From the NCBI GenBank assembly GCA_900473175.1, contig UCKM01000010.1, positions 62,001 to 126,000 of the forward strand: 64,000 bases of DNA, in the 5' to 3' direction. The notes beneath the pieces are model-generated. The model worked only from the letters and a program-made list of their open reading frames with translations, was not told the DNA's origin and did not search any database. The DNA comes from Hyphomicrobiales bacterium. GTDB taxonomy: Bacteria > Pseudomonadota > Alphaproteobacteria > Rhizobiales > Rhizobiaceae. Shown one piece after another: positions 48,784 to 58,299 of the stretch. Numbering within the stretch: position 1 is the stretch's first letter; every line of letters starts with the position of its first letter. Both the position numbers and the translations under genes were made by a program.

Positions 48784-49548
48784 ATGAAACTGCAACTCCT
48801 CCGCAATGCCACGCTGAAAATAGACTATGCCGGCTCGATCATTCTGATTGACCCGGACTTTGGACCGAAACACAGCCGGCCATCCTTCACTGGTCGCTCC
48901 CCCAATCCGATGACGGACTTGCCGGCCTCGCCTGAAGATATCCTAACGGGTGTCGACCTCGTTATTGTGTCGCATCTTCACGCGGATCATTTTGATGCAG
49001 TCGCGCAAGCCCTTGTTCCCAAGCATCTGCCGCTAATTTGCCAGCCCGGCGACGATGAAAGGATCAGATCATTCGGATTTACCGATGTGACGCCGCTGAT
49101 CGACGATCTGACAGTCAATGGGATCTATCTGAAGCGTCGCGAAGGCAATCATGGAACTGGGTCTGTACTCGAAAAGATGGGGCAGGTAATGGGGTTCACG
49201 ATCGAAGGCGAAGGCGAGCCAGCGATCTATTGGGCGGGCGACACCATCCTCTACCCTCCGGTGCGCGAAACCATCGAAACGGTTAGGCCGGACATCATCA
49301 TTACCCATTCGTGCGGCGCCAAATGGGACGATGCCCTGATCGTCATGGACGCTGAGCAGACCGTCGAGGTCTGCCGGATCGCTCCCGAGAACGCGAAAGT
49401 CGTCGCTGTTCATATGGAAGCTCTTGATCATGCGACGATCGCGCGAAGCGACCTGCAGGCCTTTGCGGATGCGTCCAATGTCGATAAGCATAGACTCATC
49501 ATTCCCCATGATGGAGAGATACTCCATCTCACAGCCCCCAGCGCATGA
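48784..49548 (+). CDS. MBL-fold metallohydrolase (UlaG-like)
   Basis: 254-residue metallo-beta-lactamase fold protein. The metal motif is VSHLHADHFDA near residue 63, with the later ligands in YWAGDTIL and ITHSCGAKWDD, and His in VAVHMEALDH. The N-terminus LLRNATLKIDYAGSIILIDP matches UlaG-type hydrolases. It lies between trkA and a lactonase, possibly forming a small operon with the lactonase and aminotransferase. The substrate is unknown. Confidence 0.85.
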   Translation: MKLQLLRNATLKIDYAGSIILIDPDFGPKHSRPSFTGRSPNPMTDLPASPEDILTGVDLVIVSHLHADHFDAVAQALVPKHLPLICQPGDDERIRSFGFTDVTPLIDDLTVNGIYLKRREGNHGTGSVLEKMGQVMGFTIEGEGEPAIYWAGDTILYPPVRETIETVRPDIIITHSCGAKWDDALIVMDAEQTVEVCRIAPENAKVVAVHMEALDHATIARSDLQAFADASNVDKHRLIIPHDGEILHLTAPSA

Positions 49549-49557
49549 GATTATCCA

Positions 49558-50661
49558 ATGTCAAAAACATTCGCCTTTGTCGGCAATCAGAATCGTAACG
49601 CCTTGCCCGGCGAGGGCAAGGGCATCAGCGTTTATGCGTTTGATAACCAGTCCGGTGATCTGACGCTGGCGAGCGAGTATCTTGCCATCGACAATCCCGG
49701 CTATCTGGCGATCGACGAGAAGCGCAAGCGCCTTTATGCCGCTGTCGAAATTCCTGCCTGGAACGAGAACATGGCCGTGGCCTTCGATATCGATCCGGTC
49801 ACCGGCGCACTTTCTTACATCAACATGCAGCCGACACTTGGGAACACGACGTGTCACCTCGGCTTCGACCAGACTGGGGCGATGATCTTCGCATCGAATT
49901 ACACGGTGGCGGATTTTGGCGCGCGCCCGGGTAATGCCGTTGCGGCATTCTCGATACGTGCCGATGGCGGCCTTGAGCCGGCCTTTGCTGCGGCCATCCA
50001 CGAAGGTCCAAACGCTGTCGTGCCAACTGACAAGCGCCAACATGGCCATTGTGCCGTGGTCAGCCCCGACAATCGCTATGTGTATGTGTGCGACCTCGGT
50101 CTCGACCGGATCATGGCGTACAAACTGCCGAACCAGGGCGAGGGGCTCACACTCGCGTCAACTCCTTTCACGCAGCTACCAGACGGTGCGGGACCACGAC
50201 ATCTGACATTCCATCCAAACGGAAAGATCGCCTTCGTTATCAATGAGTTGAACAGCAGTGTCAGCGTATTTCGCTACAATGCCGACAATGCCGAACTTGA
50301 AATTATCCAGACCCTGCCAACGCTTCCCGAGGATTTTACCACGACCAATACCTGTGCTGAAATCGCGGTCAGCACCGACGGGAAGTTCCTCTATGGGTCA
50401 AACCGCGGCCATGACAGCATCGTCAGCTACACGATTGCCCCCTCTGGCGAAATTTCTTTAATGGGCTGGACCCCGTCACAAGGCATCGGACCGCGGAACT
50501 TCACAATCGATCCGTCCGGGGAGTTCATGCTGGTCGCCAACCAGAAAGGCGGGGGCATCGCAGCGTTCAAACGCGATATTGCGACGGGCGCACTCAAGGA
50601 TACAGGCAAGCGCGTCAACCTGCCAAATCCCATGCGCATCGTATTCGGCACCTTTGGTTGA
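49558..50661 (+). CDS. Lactonase-family beta-propeller protein
   Basis: 367-residue seven-bladed propeller of the Pgl/YbhE lactonase family, with repeated motifs such as GYLAIDEKRKRLYAAVE, HCAVVSPDNRYVYVCDLGLD, GPRHLTFHPNGKIAFVINEL and GPRNFTIDPSGEFMLVANQK. E. coli YbhE hydrolyses 6-phosphogluconolactone; other members act on different lactones. There is no signal peptide. It starts nine bases after the MBL gene and ends 12 bases before dat. Confidence 0.88.
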   Translation: MSKTFAFVGNQNRNALPGEGKGISVYAFDNQSGDLTLASEYLAIDNPGYLAIDEKRKRLYAAVEIPAWNENMAVAFDIDPVTGALSYINMQPTLGNTTCHLGFDQTGAMIFASNYTVADFGARPGNAVAAFSIRADGGLEPAFAAAIHEGPNAVVPTDKRQHGHCAVVSPDNRYVYVCDLGLDRIMAYKLPNQGEGLTLASTPFTQLPDGAGPRHLTFHPNGKIAFVINELNSSVSVFRYNADNAELEIIQTLPTLPEDFTTTNTCAEIAVSTDGKFLYGSNRGHDSIVSYTIAPSGEISLMGWTPSQGIGPRNFTIDPSGEFMLVANQKGGGIAAFKRDIATGALKDTGKRVNLPNPMRIVFGTFG

Positions 50662-50673
50662 GGTGGTAATCGA

Positions 50674-51540
50674 ATGTCCCGCATTGCCTATGTGAACGGT
50701 CAGTATATCCAGCACTCCGAAGCTGGAGTTCATATCGAGGACCGTGGCTATCAGTTTGCCGATGGTGTCTACGAGGTCTGTGAGATCGCTCGCGGCAACA
50801 TCATGGACATGACACGGCATTTGGAGCGCCTGAACCGCTCGTTGACAGAACTGAAAATCGCCTGGCCCATGAACCGCAGGGCCCTACAACTTGTGGTCAA
50901 GGAGGTCGTGCGCAGGAATCGTGTGCACAATGGTCTGGTTTACATGCAGGTCACGCGCGGCGTTGCCAGACGCGATCACGTATTTCCGTCCCCGGACACG
51001 CCACCTTCGATCGTCGTTACCGCCAAGCGCACAGATCCGAGGGCATCCGCGGCGAGGGCAGCCCAAGGTATCAAGGTCATTACTGTTCCCGAAAACCGGT
51101 GGGATCGGGTCGATATCAAATCGGTGGGTCTCTTGCCGAATGTGCTGGCACGCCAACAGGCAAAGGAAGAGGGCGCCCAGGAGGCCTGGTTCATCGATCC
51201 GGATGGTATCGTCAAGGAAGGCGCGGCCACCAATGCGTGGATTGTGACCAAGGACGGCGTTCTTGTGACGCGCCCGGCCGAAACCGGCATCTTGCGCGGT
51301 ATCACCCGCACAACCATTTTCGACGTGGCGAAAAAGTTGGGATTGAAGATCGAGGAGCGGGGCTTTTCAGTGGACGAAGCCAAGAAAGCAAAGGAGGTAT
51401 TCATGACGGCGGCGACCACAGTGGTGATGCCAATCGTTGCGATTAATGGCGAATCCGTGGCAAATGGGCATCCTGGAACGACGACACTTTCCTTGCGGGA
51501 AGCGTTTTTTGACATTGCGGAAAAAACGCCAGCCTGTTAA
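50674..51540 (+). CDS. dat: D-amino-acid aminotransferase
   Basis: PLP-dependent class IV aminotransferase of 288 residues that would supply D-amino acids such as D-Ala or D-Glu. The N-terminus is RIAYVNGQYIQHSEAGVHIE followed by DRGYQFADGVYEV. The PLP Lys is in RVDIKSVGLLPNVLARQQA, and the cofactor Glu is in KEGAATNAWIVT. It lies 121 bases upstream of hfq, the same order as in other Rhizobiales. Confidence 0.93.
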   Translation: MSRIAYVNGQYIQHSEAGVHIEDRGYQFADGVYEVCEIARGNIMDMTRHLERLNRSLTELKIAWPMNRRALQLVVKEVVRRNRVHNGLVYMQVTRGVARRDHVFPSPDTPPSIVVTAKRTDPRASAARAAQGIKVITVPENRWDRVDIKSVGLLPNVLARQQAKEEGAQEAWFIDPDGIVKEGAATNAWIVTKDGVLVTRPAETGILRGITRTTIFDVAKKLGLKIEERGFSVDEAKKAKEVFMTAATTVVMPIVAINGESVANGHPGTTTLSLREAFFDIAEKTPAC

Positions 51541-51661
51541 CCGGAGAGTGAGGGGACTAAATCGCCACGCTTTTTCACCTCCTGCAGGAGTAGGGTAGAA
51601 TCCACTCCTGCTGCCGAATGTTGTATGAGACACTTGCTGATCGCATAAAAGGACAAAAACA

Positions 51662-51901
51662 ATGGCTGAACGATCGCAGAATCTTCAGGACCTTTTTCTG
51701 AATTCAGTCAGAAAACAGAAGATTTCTCTGACAATTTTCCTCATCAATGGTGTGAAACTGACCGGGATTGTCACATCCTTCGACAATTTCTGTGTACTTT
51801 TGCGCCGTGACGGCCATTCGCAGCTCGTCTATAAACATGCCATCTCGACCATAATGCCGAGCCAGCCCGTGCAGATGTTCGAGGTTGAAGAAAGCGACTG
51901 A
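51662..51901 (+). CDS. hfq: RNA chaperone Hfq
   Basis: Hexameric Sm-like protein of 79 residues that pairs small RNAs with mRNAs. The Sm1 motif is [20 protein letters not shown] and Sm2 is [12 protein letters not shown]; it has only a short C-terminal tail ([12 protein letters not shown]). Upstream at 51579-51590 is a 12-base palindrome, CTCCTGCAGGAG. It overlaps the hflX frame by 17 bases if hflX starts at 51885. Confidence 0.98.
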   Translation: MAERSQNLQDLFLNSVRKQKISLTIFLINGVKLTGIVTSFDNFCVLLRRDGHSQLVYKHAISTIMPSQPVQMFEVEESD

Positions 51902-53291
51902 GACCCATTTGACTAACGAAACGAAGCGTAACGCAAGAAAAACTGCGGGAATTGCTGACAACGGCGAATCCAGCAGGGAGCCGACTTGCGCTCTCGTCAT
52001 CGTGCCTGTGCTGCCGCAGCGTTTTGCTGACGGCAAAAATGACGATAACGGCCGTTCGAAATTCCAGCACGAGTTCCAGCGCAGCGATGAAGCCAGACTG
52101 GAAGAGGCAGAAGGCCTGGCGCGCGCGATCGATTTGGAAATTACTCATTCCGACATTGTTCGGGTTCCTGCGCCGCGCCCAGCCACTTTGCTCGGGACCG
52201 GCAAGGTCGAGAGTATTGCCGAAATCGTCGAAGCGTCGCATGCGGAACTGGTAATCGTCGACCACCCGCTAACTCCAGTGCAACAACGTAATCTCGAAAA
52301 GGCCTGGAATGCAAAGGTGCTCGACAGGACCGGGCTCATCCTTGAGATATTCGGGCGGCGTGCCCAAACGAAGGAGGGCACCCTCCAGGTCGAATTGGCG
52401 CATCTCACCTATCAGAAGGGACGCCTGGTTCGCAGTTGGACCCACCTGGAGCGCCAGCGCGGCGGTGGCGGCTTCCTTGGCGGTCCCGGTGAAACGCAGA
52501 TCGAAGCCGACAGACGTGCATTGCAGGAAAAGATCCTACGTATCAAACGCGAACTCGAGACCGTGGTCCGGACACGTATGCTGCACCGGAGCAAGCGCAA
52601 GAAGGTGCCGCACCCGGTCGTTGCGCTCGTCGGCTATACCAATGCGGGCAAGTCCACTTTGTTCAACCGGCTGACTGGCGCTGGCGTCACGCTCGATCCA
52701 ACATTGCGGCGCATTAAGCTTGAACACGGCGAAACAATCATCCTGTCTGACACAGTCGGATTTATCTCCAACCTGCCGACGCATCTGGTGGCCGCGTTCC
52801 GCGCCACGCTGGAAGAGGTCGTGGAAGCCGACTTGATCCTGCATGTACGTGATATTTCCGATCCGGACACCGCGGCGCAGGCCGAGGACGTTCACGCCAT
52901 TATGGAAAGCCTCGGAATTGAACGCGGTGATAGCAAACGCATCATTGAAGTATGGAACAAGATCGATCTCCTCGACGATGCTGGACGTGAGGCAGCTCAG
53001 CGCCTGAGCGCAGCGTCATCTGGCGACGAACATCCCATACCGATTTCAGCGATAACAGGCGAGGGTGTTGACACACTTCTTCAAGAAATCGAGAGCCGCA
53101 TTTCCGGTACACTGTCCAAGGTCAAGATCACACTGCAGCACGATCAGATGCGTCTCATGGATTGGATCTATCAGCACTCGAGCAATGTCAAACGCAAGGA
53201 CCTTGATGACGGATCGATTTCCCTGACCATGGAGATGACCGTCGCGTCCAATCAACTGCTTGAAGAAAAACTGAGCAGAAACAGCAGGTAA
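51885..53291 (+). CDS. hflX: Ribosome-associated GTPase HflX
   Basis: 468-residue GTPase that splits stalled ribosomes under stress. The N-terminal nucleotide-binding domain contains [17 protein letters not shown] and [17 protein letters not shown], with [13 protein letters not shown] before the G domain. The G motifs are [12 protein letters not shown] (G1), DTVGFI (G3) and NKIDL (G4). The start is uncertain: TTG 51885 (overlapping hfq) or TTG 51909; no ATG fits. The hfq-hflX pair is conserved. It is convergent with mazG, six bases away. Confidence 0.95.
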   Translation: MKKATETHLTNETKRNARKTAGIADNGESSREPTCALVIVPVLPQRFADGKNDDNGRSKFQHEFQRSDEARLEEAEGLARAIDLEITHSDIVRVPAPRPATLLGTGKVESIAEIVEASHAELVIVDHPLTPVQQRNLEKAWNAKVLDRTGLILEIFGRRAQTKEGTLQVELAHLTYQKGRLVRSWTHLERQRGGGGFLGGPGETQIEADRRALQEKILRIKRELETVVRTRMLHRSKRKKVPHPVVALVGYTNAGKSTLFNRLTGAGVTLDPTLRRIKLEHGETIILSDTVGFISNLPTHLVAAFRATLEEVVEADLILHVRDISDPDTAAQAEDVHAIMESLGIERGDSKRIIEVWNKIDLLDDAGREAAQRLSAASSGDEHPIPISAITGEGVDTLLQEIESRISGTLSKVKITLQHDQMRLMDWIYQHSSNVKRKDLDDGSISLTMEMTVASNQLLEEKLSRNSR

Positions 53292-53297
53292 GCAGGT

Positions 53298-54119
53298 TCA
53301 TTTCGCAATTTTTGCTTCCTGCCACAACGCTTCCATCTCGTCGAGCGTGGCAGCATCCAGCGACTGTTTACGCTCACGCAGCCTCTCTTCGATATAATGG
53401 AATCGCTTGCGGAATTTTTCGTTGGTGCCACGCAGCGCACTCTCGGGTTCGAGCTTCAAATGGCGGCCGAGATTGACCATGGCAAATAGCAAATCGCCAT
53501 ATTCCTCTTCAGTGTCTGCTTGATCGCCGCTGGCGATCGCCTGTTTGAGTTCGCCGACTTCCTCCTCGATCTTATCGAGAATTGGACCCGCTTCCGACCA
53601 GTCGAATCCAACCTTGGCGGCCTTCTGCTGGAGCTTCAGTGCACGCATCAGCGCCGGAAATCCATGCGGTATATCATCGAGAAAGCCGGTATTCTCGGTG
53701 AGGCTCATGTTCAGCGCGGCACGACGCTCGCGGCGTTCAGCCTTTTCTTCGGCCTTGATCTTGTCCCACATGCCTTTGGCCATGCCGGCGCCACGCGCAG
53801 CTTCCTCGCCAAAAACGTGGGGGTGGCGGCGGATCATCTTGTGGGTGATCGCCTGAACCACATCGCCGAAATCGAATGCCTTGAGTTCTTCAGCCATGCG
53901 CGCATGGAACACCACCTGCAGCAGCAGATCACCCAGCTCTTCGCGCAGATCATCGACGTCATCACGTTCGATCGCGTCGATTACCTCGAACGCTTCCTCA
54001 AGCGTATAAGGCGCGATGGATTTGAAGTTCTGATCAAGATCCCATGGACAGCCCGTGACCGGCGTCCGCAAGGCCGCCATGATGTCGAGAAGGCGGGTGA
54101 TATCGCGAGATGGTTTCAT
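53298..54119 (-). CDS. mazG: Nucleoside triphosphate pyrophosphohydrolase MazG
   Basis: House-cleaning NTPase of 273 residues with two MazG repeats. The metal-binding EExxE...D pattern shows in YTLEEAFEVIDAIE and LREELGDLLLQVVFHARM in the first repeat, and in EEEVGELKQAI and EEEYGDLLFAMVNL in the second. GCPWDLDQNFKSIAPYT near the N-terminus is a family signature. It is convergent with hflX. Confidence 0.96.
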   Translation of the reverse strand: MKPSRDITRLLDIMAALRTPVTGCPWDLDQNFKSIAPYTLEEAFEVIDAIERDDVDDLREELGDLLLQVVFHARMAEELKAFDFGDVVQAITHKMIRRHPHVFGEEAARGAGMAKGMWDKIKAEEKAERRERRAALNMSLTENTGFLDDIPHGFPALMRALKLQQKAAKVGFDWSEAGPILDKIEEEVGELKQAIASGDQADTEEEYGDLLFAMVNLGRHLKLEPESALRGTNEKFRKRFHYIEERLRERKQSLDAATLDEMEALWQEAKIAK

Positions 54120-54228
54120 GATTGAACCTTATGCCAGTTTGGGAGCCACGAATATGTCGGGGCGAATTGGGTCAGGGCTTGTCCACAACTGTGAGTTCTC
54201 GCTGAAGCGCGACGAGCGACATTTTAAA

Positions 54229-54345
54229 CTAGCCCGCGTGCCGTGTCTGTGCGAGCAGTTTTTGCCGGAAGACTTCTGCTGGCGTTTTATAGCCAAGGCA
54301 TTTGCGCGGTGCCCGCAGAAGATCGTCGCGACCGCCTGTCTCATC
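54229..54345 (-). pseudogene. Transposase C-terminal relic (IS30-like)
   Basis: Thirty-eight codons end in a stop and read DETGGRDDLLRAPRKCLGYK followed by TPAEVFRQKLLAQTRHAG. The motif PRKCLGYKTPAEVF is the typical C-terminus of IS30-group transposases (DDE integrase core). An in-frame stop lies just upstream, so only the tail survives. I cannot identify terminal repeats or a target-site duplication. Confidence 0.7.
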
Positions 54346-54389
54346 GAGCCGTCAAAGGAAAACCAACAGGTGATTTTCCCAGCGCGGAG

Positions 54390-54414
54390 TGGCCGGATTC
54401 CGTCCGGCCATTTT
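54390..54414 (+). terminator. Terminator-like hairpin
   Basis: TGGCCGGA, loop TTCCG, TCCGGCCA, then TTTTCC. The stem is eight perfect pairs with a short T tract. No nearby + strand gene ends here, so it may be a leftover of the lost element or may end read-through from hflX. Confidence 0.5.
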
Positions 54415-54587
54415 CCTTTAATTCTTTAGCTGCCTTTCCGGGCGTGGAGCTGTGGTATGAACAGGTCTGTCCATACCGCCGGTTTGACTTTGATCGTCCC
54501 GGCCAGATGCATGAAACTTTGCGCCTACAATTCCAAAAGTCACATAAGATAGATTATGGAACAAACAGATGGCCCTGGGTTGCCAAA

Positions 54588-55058
54588 TCAGCTCGTGATA
54601 TCAGCGACTTGGGCCTGCGCAGCCGCTACCAAAGCATTGGGTTCACTCGGAAAAACGAAGTTGGTTCCACCTGCCGCGGCCCAAACGACGTCGAATTGCA
54701 TCAAGGTTTCGTCGGCAAAAGCCTTTATGTCGATCAGATGGCCGATTGGCGAAACGCCTCCGATGGCAAAGCCGGTTTCTTTACGGACATGCTTCGGGTC
54801 CGCCCGGTGCAATATTTCACCGGTCAGTTTCGCAGCCTTGTGAAGATCAAGCTTTCGTGGACCTGAAACGAGGAACAGATAAAGTTTCTCAGTATCCGCG
54901 CCTTGAAAGATCAATGATTTGACGATTTGCGCGACCGTAACGCCGCATTGGACCGCCGCATCTTCAGCCGTATGGGTTGAATCGGCCATCTGACGAATTT
55001 CAATGTCAAATCCGGCCGCGTGGGCCGCTCGCCGAACGCGCTCCACGCTCTTGCTCAC
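54588..55058 (-). CDS. YbaK/EbsC-type aminoacyl-tRNA deacylase
   Basis: 156-residue trans-editing protein of the YbaK/ProX fold that hydrolyses misacylated tRNA (often Cys- or Ala-tRNA-Pro). The catalytic Lys region is VTVAQIVKSLIFQG, followed by LVSGPRKLDLHKAAKLTG and the loop GFAIGGVSPIGH. The start is GTG at 55058, overlapping the stop of the upstream MBL gene by four bases. It is the last gene of the minus-strand cluster that begins at rlpA. Confidence 0.9.
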   Translation of the reverse strand: MSKSVERVRRAAHAAGFDIEIRQMADSTHTAEDAAVQCGVTVAQIVKSLIFQGADTEKLYLFLVSGPRKLDLHKAAKLTGEILHRADPKHVRKETGFAIGGVSPIGHLIDIKAFADETLMQFDVVWAAAGGTNFVFPSEPNALVAAAQAQVADITS

Positions 55059-55864
55059 AGCGTCACCTCAAACGACAGGCCATCGAAGGCAGGCTCGACA
55101 TTACCCGGCGTGTCGCGCAGCACGGTTTCGTAATCGAGAGGCACATGCATGTGGGTAAGAATAGCTCGACGCGGCTTCAATTGTTCGATCCACTCTATTG
55201 ATTCATCGAGAGAAAAATGGCTCGGATGCGTCCTGTACTGCAGTGCATCGATAATCAGCGTATCAAGATCGAAGAGCTGTGCGGCCGTGGTATCGGGAAA
55301 CGCACTGACGTCGGAGCAATACGCCACGTTTTCGATGCGAAAAGCCAAAGACAAGATGTCTCCGTGAACCTGCGGCAGGGGCAGGAACCGAATTGGACCT
55401 CCCGCACCGTCAATTTCGAATGACTCGTGGTGAATGATTTCATGCGGTCGCAGGATTGGTGGATAGCTCGACCCCTCGGGAGTACGGAAACAGTAGGCAA
55501 ATCCCTCATATAAACGCTTCTGGGTGGTCAAATCGGCATAGATATCGACAAGATCGCGCCGGTCGATCACGAATGTCCTGAGGTCATCAAGGCCGTGAAT
55601 GTGATCCGCGTGGGCATGGGTATAGATGACGGCATCAAGTCTACCCGAGCCGAAATCGATCATCTGGGAACGAAAGTCCGGACCGGTGTCGATGATAACC
55701 GTCGTAACGCCGCCGTGTTCGTCAATGCGCTCTACAAGCATGGAGGCACGGCGCCTGCGATTTTTCGGATTGGTTGGATCGCATTTGCCCCAGTCACCAT
55801 TGATACGCGGCACGCCCGGAGACGATCCGCAGCCAAGTATGGTGAAACGCAGGCGATCAGGCAT
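55055..55864 (-). CDS. MBL-fold phosphodiesterase (PhnP-like)
   Basis: 269 residues from ATG 55864. The N-terminus FTILGCGSSPGVPRINGDWG and the metal motif YTHAHADHIHGLDDLR are typical of PhnP-type metallo-beta-lactamase proteins, which cleave cyclic phosphodiesters. Later ligands are in YCSDVSAFP and LTHMHVPLDYE. Its start overlaps the end of tatD by eight bases. The tatD-MBL pair beside metG is conserved in alphaproteobacteria. The exact substrate is unknown. Confidence 0.9.
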   Translation of the reverse strand: MPDRLRFTILGCGSSPGVPRINGDWGKCDPTNPKNRRRRASMLVERIDEHGGVTTVIIDTGPDFRSQMIDFGSGRLDAVIYTHAHADHIHGLDDLRTFVIDRRDLVDIYADLTTQKRLYEGFAYCFRTPEGSSYPPILRPHEIIHHESFEIDGAGGPIRFLPLPQVHGDILSLAFRIENVAYCSDVSAFPDTTAAQLFDLDTLIIDALQYRTHPSHFSLDESIEWIEQLKPRRAILTHMHVPLDYETVLRDTPGNVEPAFDGLSFEVTL

Positions 55865-56645
55865 TTGCCGGCCGTGACATTTTGGTGAAGAGCCGGAACG
55901 CGTTGTCCGTGGTGATTTGGGCAACCTCGTCCTGGTTCACACCAATAGTATCAGCCAGAACAGCGGCGGTATGGCGTACAAAGCTGGGCTCATTGCGCTT
56001 GCCGCGATGCGGCGTCGGCGCCAAATACGGAGCGTCCGTTTCGACCAGGAGGCGGTCCCGCGGCACATTGCGGGCAATCTCCCTTATCTCGGGGGAGTTC
56101 TTGAAAGTCAGGATACCGGAGAACGAGACATACCCACCAAGTTCGACGCCGACGCGGGCCAATTCCGGGCCTGACGAGAAGCAATGCAGGATGAACGGGA
56201 AAGCACCCTTCCCTGTTTCTTCCCGCAAAATGGCAATCATATCTTCATCGGCGTTGCGCGCATGAATGACGAGCGGCAGGCTGGTGATGCGTGACGCCGC
56301 GATATGCGTGCGAAATCCCTGGACCTGGGCTTCCGGCGGCGCATAATCATAGTGATAATCGAGGCCCGCCTCGCCGATCGCCACGACTTTGGGATGACGT
56401 GCCAGCCGGATCAGATCGTCAGTCGTAATATCCAACTCTTCATGCGCATTATTCGGATGGGTCCCGACGGAGGCATATACACTGTCATATCGCTCGGCGA
56501 TGGCAATGATACTGTCGAAGCGCCTAACACGCGTGCAGATCGTGACGAGGCGCTCGATCCCATTATCAAGCGCCCGCTGAACGATAAGGTCGCGCTCTTC
56601 GGCAAAATCGGCAAAATCCAGATGGCAATGACTGTCGACAAGCAT
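55857..56645 (-). CDS. tatD: TatD-family metal-dependent DNase
   Basis: 262-residue TIM-barrel hydrolase with 3'-5' nuclease activity on DNA and a link to repair. The metal ligands are in MLVDSHCHLDF, IGEAGLDYHYD, LPLVIHARNADED, ILHCFSSGPE and ETDAPYLAP. ATG 56645 gives the usual start; the upstream extension overlaps metG and is not protein-like. It starts 10 bases after the metG stop. Confidence 0.95.
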   Translation of the reverse strand: MLVDSHCHLDFADFAEERDLIVQRALDNGIERLVTICTRVRRFDSIIAIAERYDSVYASVGTHPNNAHEELDITTDDLIRLARHPKVVAIGEAGLDYHYDYAPPEAQVQGFRTHIAASRITSLPLVIHARNADEDMIAILREETGKGAFPFILHCFSSGPELARVGVELGGYVSFSGILTFKNSPEIREIARNVPRDRLLVETDAPYLAPTPHRGKRNEPSFVRHTAAVLADTIGVNQDEVAQITTDNAFRLFTKMSRPANA

Positions 56646-56655
56646 TGGCTGATTA

Positions 56656-58212
56656 CTATCCTCGGGCTTCCTTGTCCGCTTCGACATAGCGCGGGAAAAT
56701 CGGCTGCGGTGCCGGCAGGTCCGTGCCAGCGGCAAGCTCGCCGCCGCCAGTAAGATCGGCGAAGTTGCGCTTATCTGCCGGTACGGCCAGGATATCCAGC
56801 AGTTTCGCTGCCGAACCAGGAATGAACGGCTGGCAGAGGATGCCGATACGCCGGATAACCTCCGCCGTCACGTAGAGAACCGTGTCCATGCGGGCTGGAT
56901 CGGTCTTTTTCAGCGCCCATGGCTCTTGGCTGGCGAAATAGCGGTTGGCCTCGGCCACAACGCCGAAGATAGCCGCCAGCGCAAGATGAATGGCCTGCGT
57001 CGCGACTGCCTTGCGCGCCGTGTCCAGCGCGGCAATTCCTTGATCGAGAATTGCTTTGTCCGCATCGGTGAATGCGCCCGGTTGCGGAACCTTGGCGCCG
57101 CAGTTCTTGGCAATCATTGATAGTGAACGCTGCGCGAGATTGCCGAGATCATTGGCGAGATCCGCGTTGGTGCGGTTGACGATCGCTTCGTGGCTGTAAT
57201 TGCCATCCTGGCCGAACGGGATTTCACGCAGCAGAAAATACCGCAGCTGATCAAGCCCGTAATGCTCGACCAGCGACACAGGATCGATGACATTGCCGAC
57301 GGACTTCGACATCTTCTCGCCGCGGTTGAAGACGAATCCGTGACCGTAGACGCGCTTCGGCAACTCGATCCCCGCGGACCAGAGGAAGGCCGGCCAATAG
57401 ACGGCGTGGAAGCGGATAATGTCCTTGCCGATCACATGGACGTCCGCAGGCCAATAGCGCCAGCGCTCGGCCTTTTTATCAGGATATCCCGCGGCGGTGA
57501 TGTAGTTGGTCAGCGCGTCGACCCAGACATACATGACATGCTTTTCGTCGCCCGGAACCGGGATGCCCCAATCAAATGTCGTGCGCGATACGGAAAGGTC
57601 TTTCAGGCCAGACTTTACAAACGACACCACTTCGTTGCGGCGCTCATCGGGACCGATGAACGATGGATTGTCCGCATACAGCTTGAGCAAGCGGTCCTGG
57701 TAGGCCGATAGTCGGAAGAAATAACTCTCTTCCTCCAGCCATTCAACCGGCGTACCTTGCGGCCCGTAGCGCACATTGTCGGCGCGCAACTCGGTCTCTT
57801 CTTCCTGATAATAAGCCTCATCACGCACGGAATACCATCCGGCGTAGGAATCCTTATAAATGTCCCCTGCTTCCACCATCTTCGTCCAGATGGCCTGGGA
57901 CGATTTGTAATGCCGCTCTTCGGTCGTGCGAATGAAATCATCATAAGACGCATTCAGAAGCTGACCCATGTCGTGGAAAAGCTTGGCATTTCTGTCGGCT
58001 AGTTCGCGCGGTGCAATACCTTCCTTGCGCGCGGTCTGCAGCATTTTGATGCCATGCTCGTCCGTCCCGCTGAGGAACAGGACGTCCTTGCCGTCGTGGC
58101 GGTTGAACCGCGCTATCGCATCTGTCGCGATCACCTCGTAGGCGTGGCCGATATGCGGGCTCCCGTTCGGGTAGGAAATGGCAGTTGTGATGTAAAATGT
58201 TTCGCGGCTCAT
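56656..58212 (-). CDS. metG: Methionyl-tRNA synthetase
   Basis: Class I aminoacyl-tRNA synthetase, 518 residues. The HIGH motif appears as [12 protein letters not shown] near the N-terminus and KMSKS as [14 protein letters not shown] near residue 300. It is the short form without the C-terminal dimerisation domain. It follows holB on the same strand after 87 bases. Confidence 0.98.
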   Translation of the reverse strand: MSRETFYITTAISYPNGSPHIGHAYEVIATDAIARFNRHDGKDVLFLSGTDEHGIKMLQTARKEGIAPRELADRNAKLFHDMGQLLNASYDDFIRTTEERHYKSSQAIWTKMVEAGDIYKDSYAGWYSVRDEAYYQEEETELRADNVRYGPQGTPVEWLEEESYFFRLSAYQDRLLKLYADNPSFIGPDERRNEVVSFVKSGLKDLSVSRTTFDWGIPVPGDEKHVMYVWVDALTNYITAAGYPDKKAERWRYWPADVHVIGKDIIRFHAVYWPAFLWSAGIELPKRVYGHGFVFNRGEKMSKSVGNVIDPVSLVEHYGLDQLRYFLLREIPFGQDGNYSHEAIVNRTNADLANDLGNLAQRSLSMIAKNCGAKVPQPGAFTDADKAILDQGIAALDTARKAVATQAIHLALAAIFGVVAEANRYFASQEPWALKKTDPARMDTVLYVTAEVIRRIGILCQPFIPGSAAKLLDILAVPADKRNFADLTGGGELAAGTDLPAPQPIFPRYVEADKEARG

Positions 58213-58299
58213 ACGGGACCTGATTTCGTCTCTTATTTGGGCGTCTTGGGAGGTTTGACATAACCCATGTCCGGTCTGATTGCCATAGTGGCAGAACGA

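Larger units (their letters stand above)
54120..54587. other. 468-base region with IS relic and terminator, no intact gene
   Basis: Between mazG and ybaK the only supported contents are a transposase C-terminal fragment on the minus strand (54229-54345) and a hairpin followed by T residues (54390-54414). Longer frames here lack family similarity and ribosome-binding sites. The region seems to be a scar of past insertion. Confidence 0.6.
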
